The notes beneath the pieces were generated by a model. That model saw only the letters and a program-made list of their open reading frames with translations. It was not told where the DNA came from and searched no databases. A stretch of DNA of 6,626 nt. It comes from Candidatus Dormiibacterota bacterium. GTDB taxonomy: Bacteria; Chloroflexota; Dormibacteria; Aeolococcales; Aeolococcaceae. Of the stretch, positions 6,552-6,626 are shown piece after piece; positions within the stretch are counted from its first letter, which is position 1; every line of letters starts with the position of its first letter. The stretch covers positions 1-6,626 of the forward strand of contig CATPAP010000132.1 of NCBI GenBank assembly GCA_955651875.1, given 5' to 3'. The position numbers were made by a program, and so were the translations under genes.

Positions 6552-6626
6552 GTGACCATCGAGACCCTCGAGGAGCGCCTGCGCAGGGCGCACACCCTCA
6601 TCGAGGCGCTGCCGTACATCCGTCGC
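6552..6626 (+). CDS. argB: Acetylglutamate kinase, N-terminal 25 residues (cut by window edge)
   Basis: Only the first 25 codons are present, from GTG 6552. They end in HTLIEALPYIRR, the conserved N-terminal helix of acetylglutamate kinase that precedes the glycine-rich KYGG phosphate-binding strand lying beyond the edge. ArgB phosphorylates N-acetylglutamate and is normally the arginine-feedback step of the cyclic pathway. The gene begins ten bases after the argJ stop with a GAGG ribosome-binding site, so it continues the argC-argJ operon. The short N-terminus and the gene order make the call firm despite the truncation. Whether it is arginine-sensitive cannot be judged; the visible segment includes an N-terminal helix like those of arginine-inhibited kinases. 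Confidence 0.9.
   Translation, partial: MTIETLEERLRRAHTLIEALPYIRR

Noticed and set aside
6538..6555. Tiny five-codon ORF (ATG at 6538) between argJ and argB, as a possible leader peptide
   Set aside because: It contains no arginine run or attenuator structure, and its sequence is accounted for by the argJ stop, the argB ribosome-binding site and the argB start.
5111..6619. Long minus-strand open frame of 502 codons opposite argC-argJ-argB
   Set aside because: It lies opposite three clearly identified arg genes and shows no domain of its own; it is a codon-bias shadow.

Overview
The window is GC-rich (roughly two-thirds G+C by eye), densely coded bacterial chromosome. GTG and TTG starts, near-absent Shine-Dalgarno sites, apparently leaderless promoters of the TAnnnT type and an argC-argJ-argB order suggest an Actinomycetota-like lineage or a neighbouring high-GC phylum such as Chloroflexota/Dormibacterota. 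This placement is inference only; there is no rRNA or marker gene here to settle it.

Layout. (1) Positions 1-765, minus strand: a nearly complete ParA/Soj-type partitioning ATPase whose stop codon lies just beyond the left edge. (2) Positions 844-1734, plus strand, divergent from parA across a short spacer: a TPR protein with an unrecognised middle domain and a very acidic C-terminal tail. (3) Positions 1815-4264, plus strand: a two-gene unit made of a small TPR protein and a GH15 trehalase/glucoamylase-like hydrolase, joined by an ATGA stop/start overlap. (4) Position 4293 to the right edge, plus strand: the start of an arginine biosynthesis operon, argC-argJ-argB. argC and argJ overlap by ATGA, and argB is cut off after 25 codons.

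How the genes work together. ArgJ makes N-acetylglutamate and recycles the acetyl group, ArgB phosphorylates it and ArgC reduces the acyl phosphate, giving the first part of the acetyl-cycle route to ornithine. The GH15 enzyme and its TPR partner form a separate unit that probably handles an alpha-linked glucoside such as trehalose. The ParA/TPR pair looks unrelated to both.

The most informative non-coding signal is the 28 bp between the GH15 stop and argC. It holds an AT-rich imperfect palindrome resembling an ArgR box, then a TACACT -10 hexamer, then GTG with no room for a leader. The same nine bases, GGCTACACT, precede the GTG of the small TPR gene. I see no RNA genes, CRISPR arrays, insertion sequences or phage genes. 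Most of the window is ordinary core metabolism, and I do not find a convincing new multi-gene system; the least explained gene is the acidic-tailed TPR protein divergent from parA.
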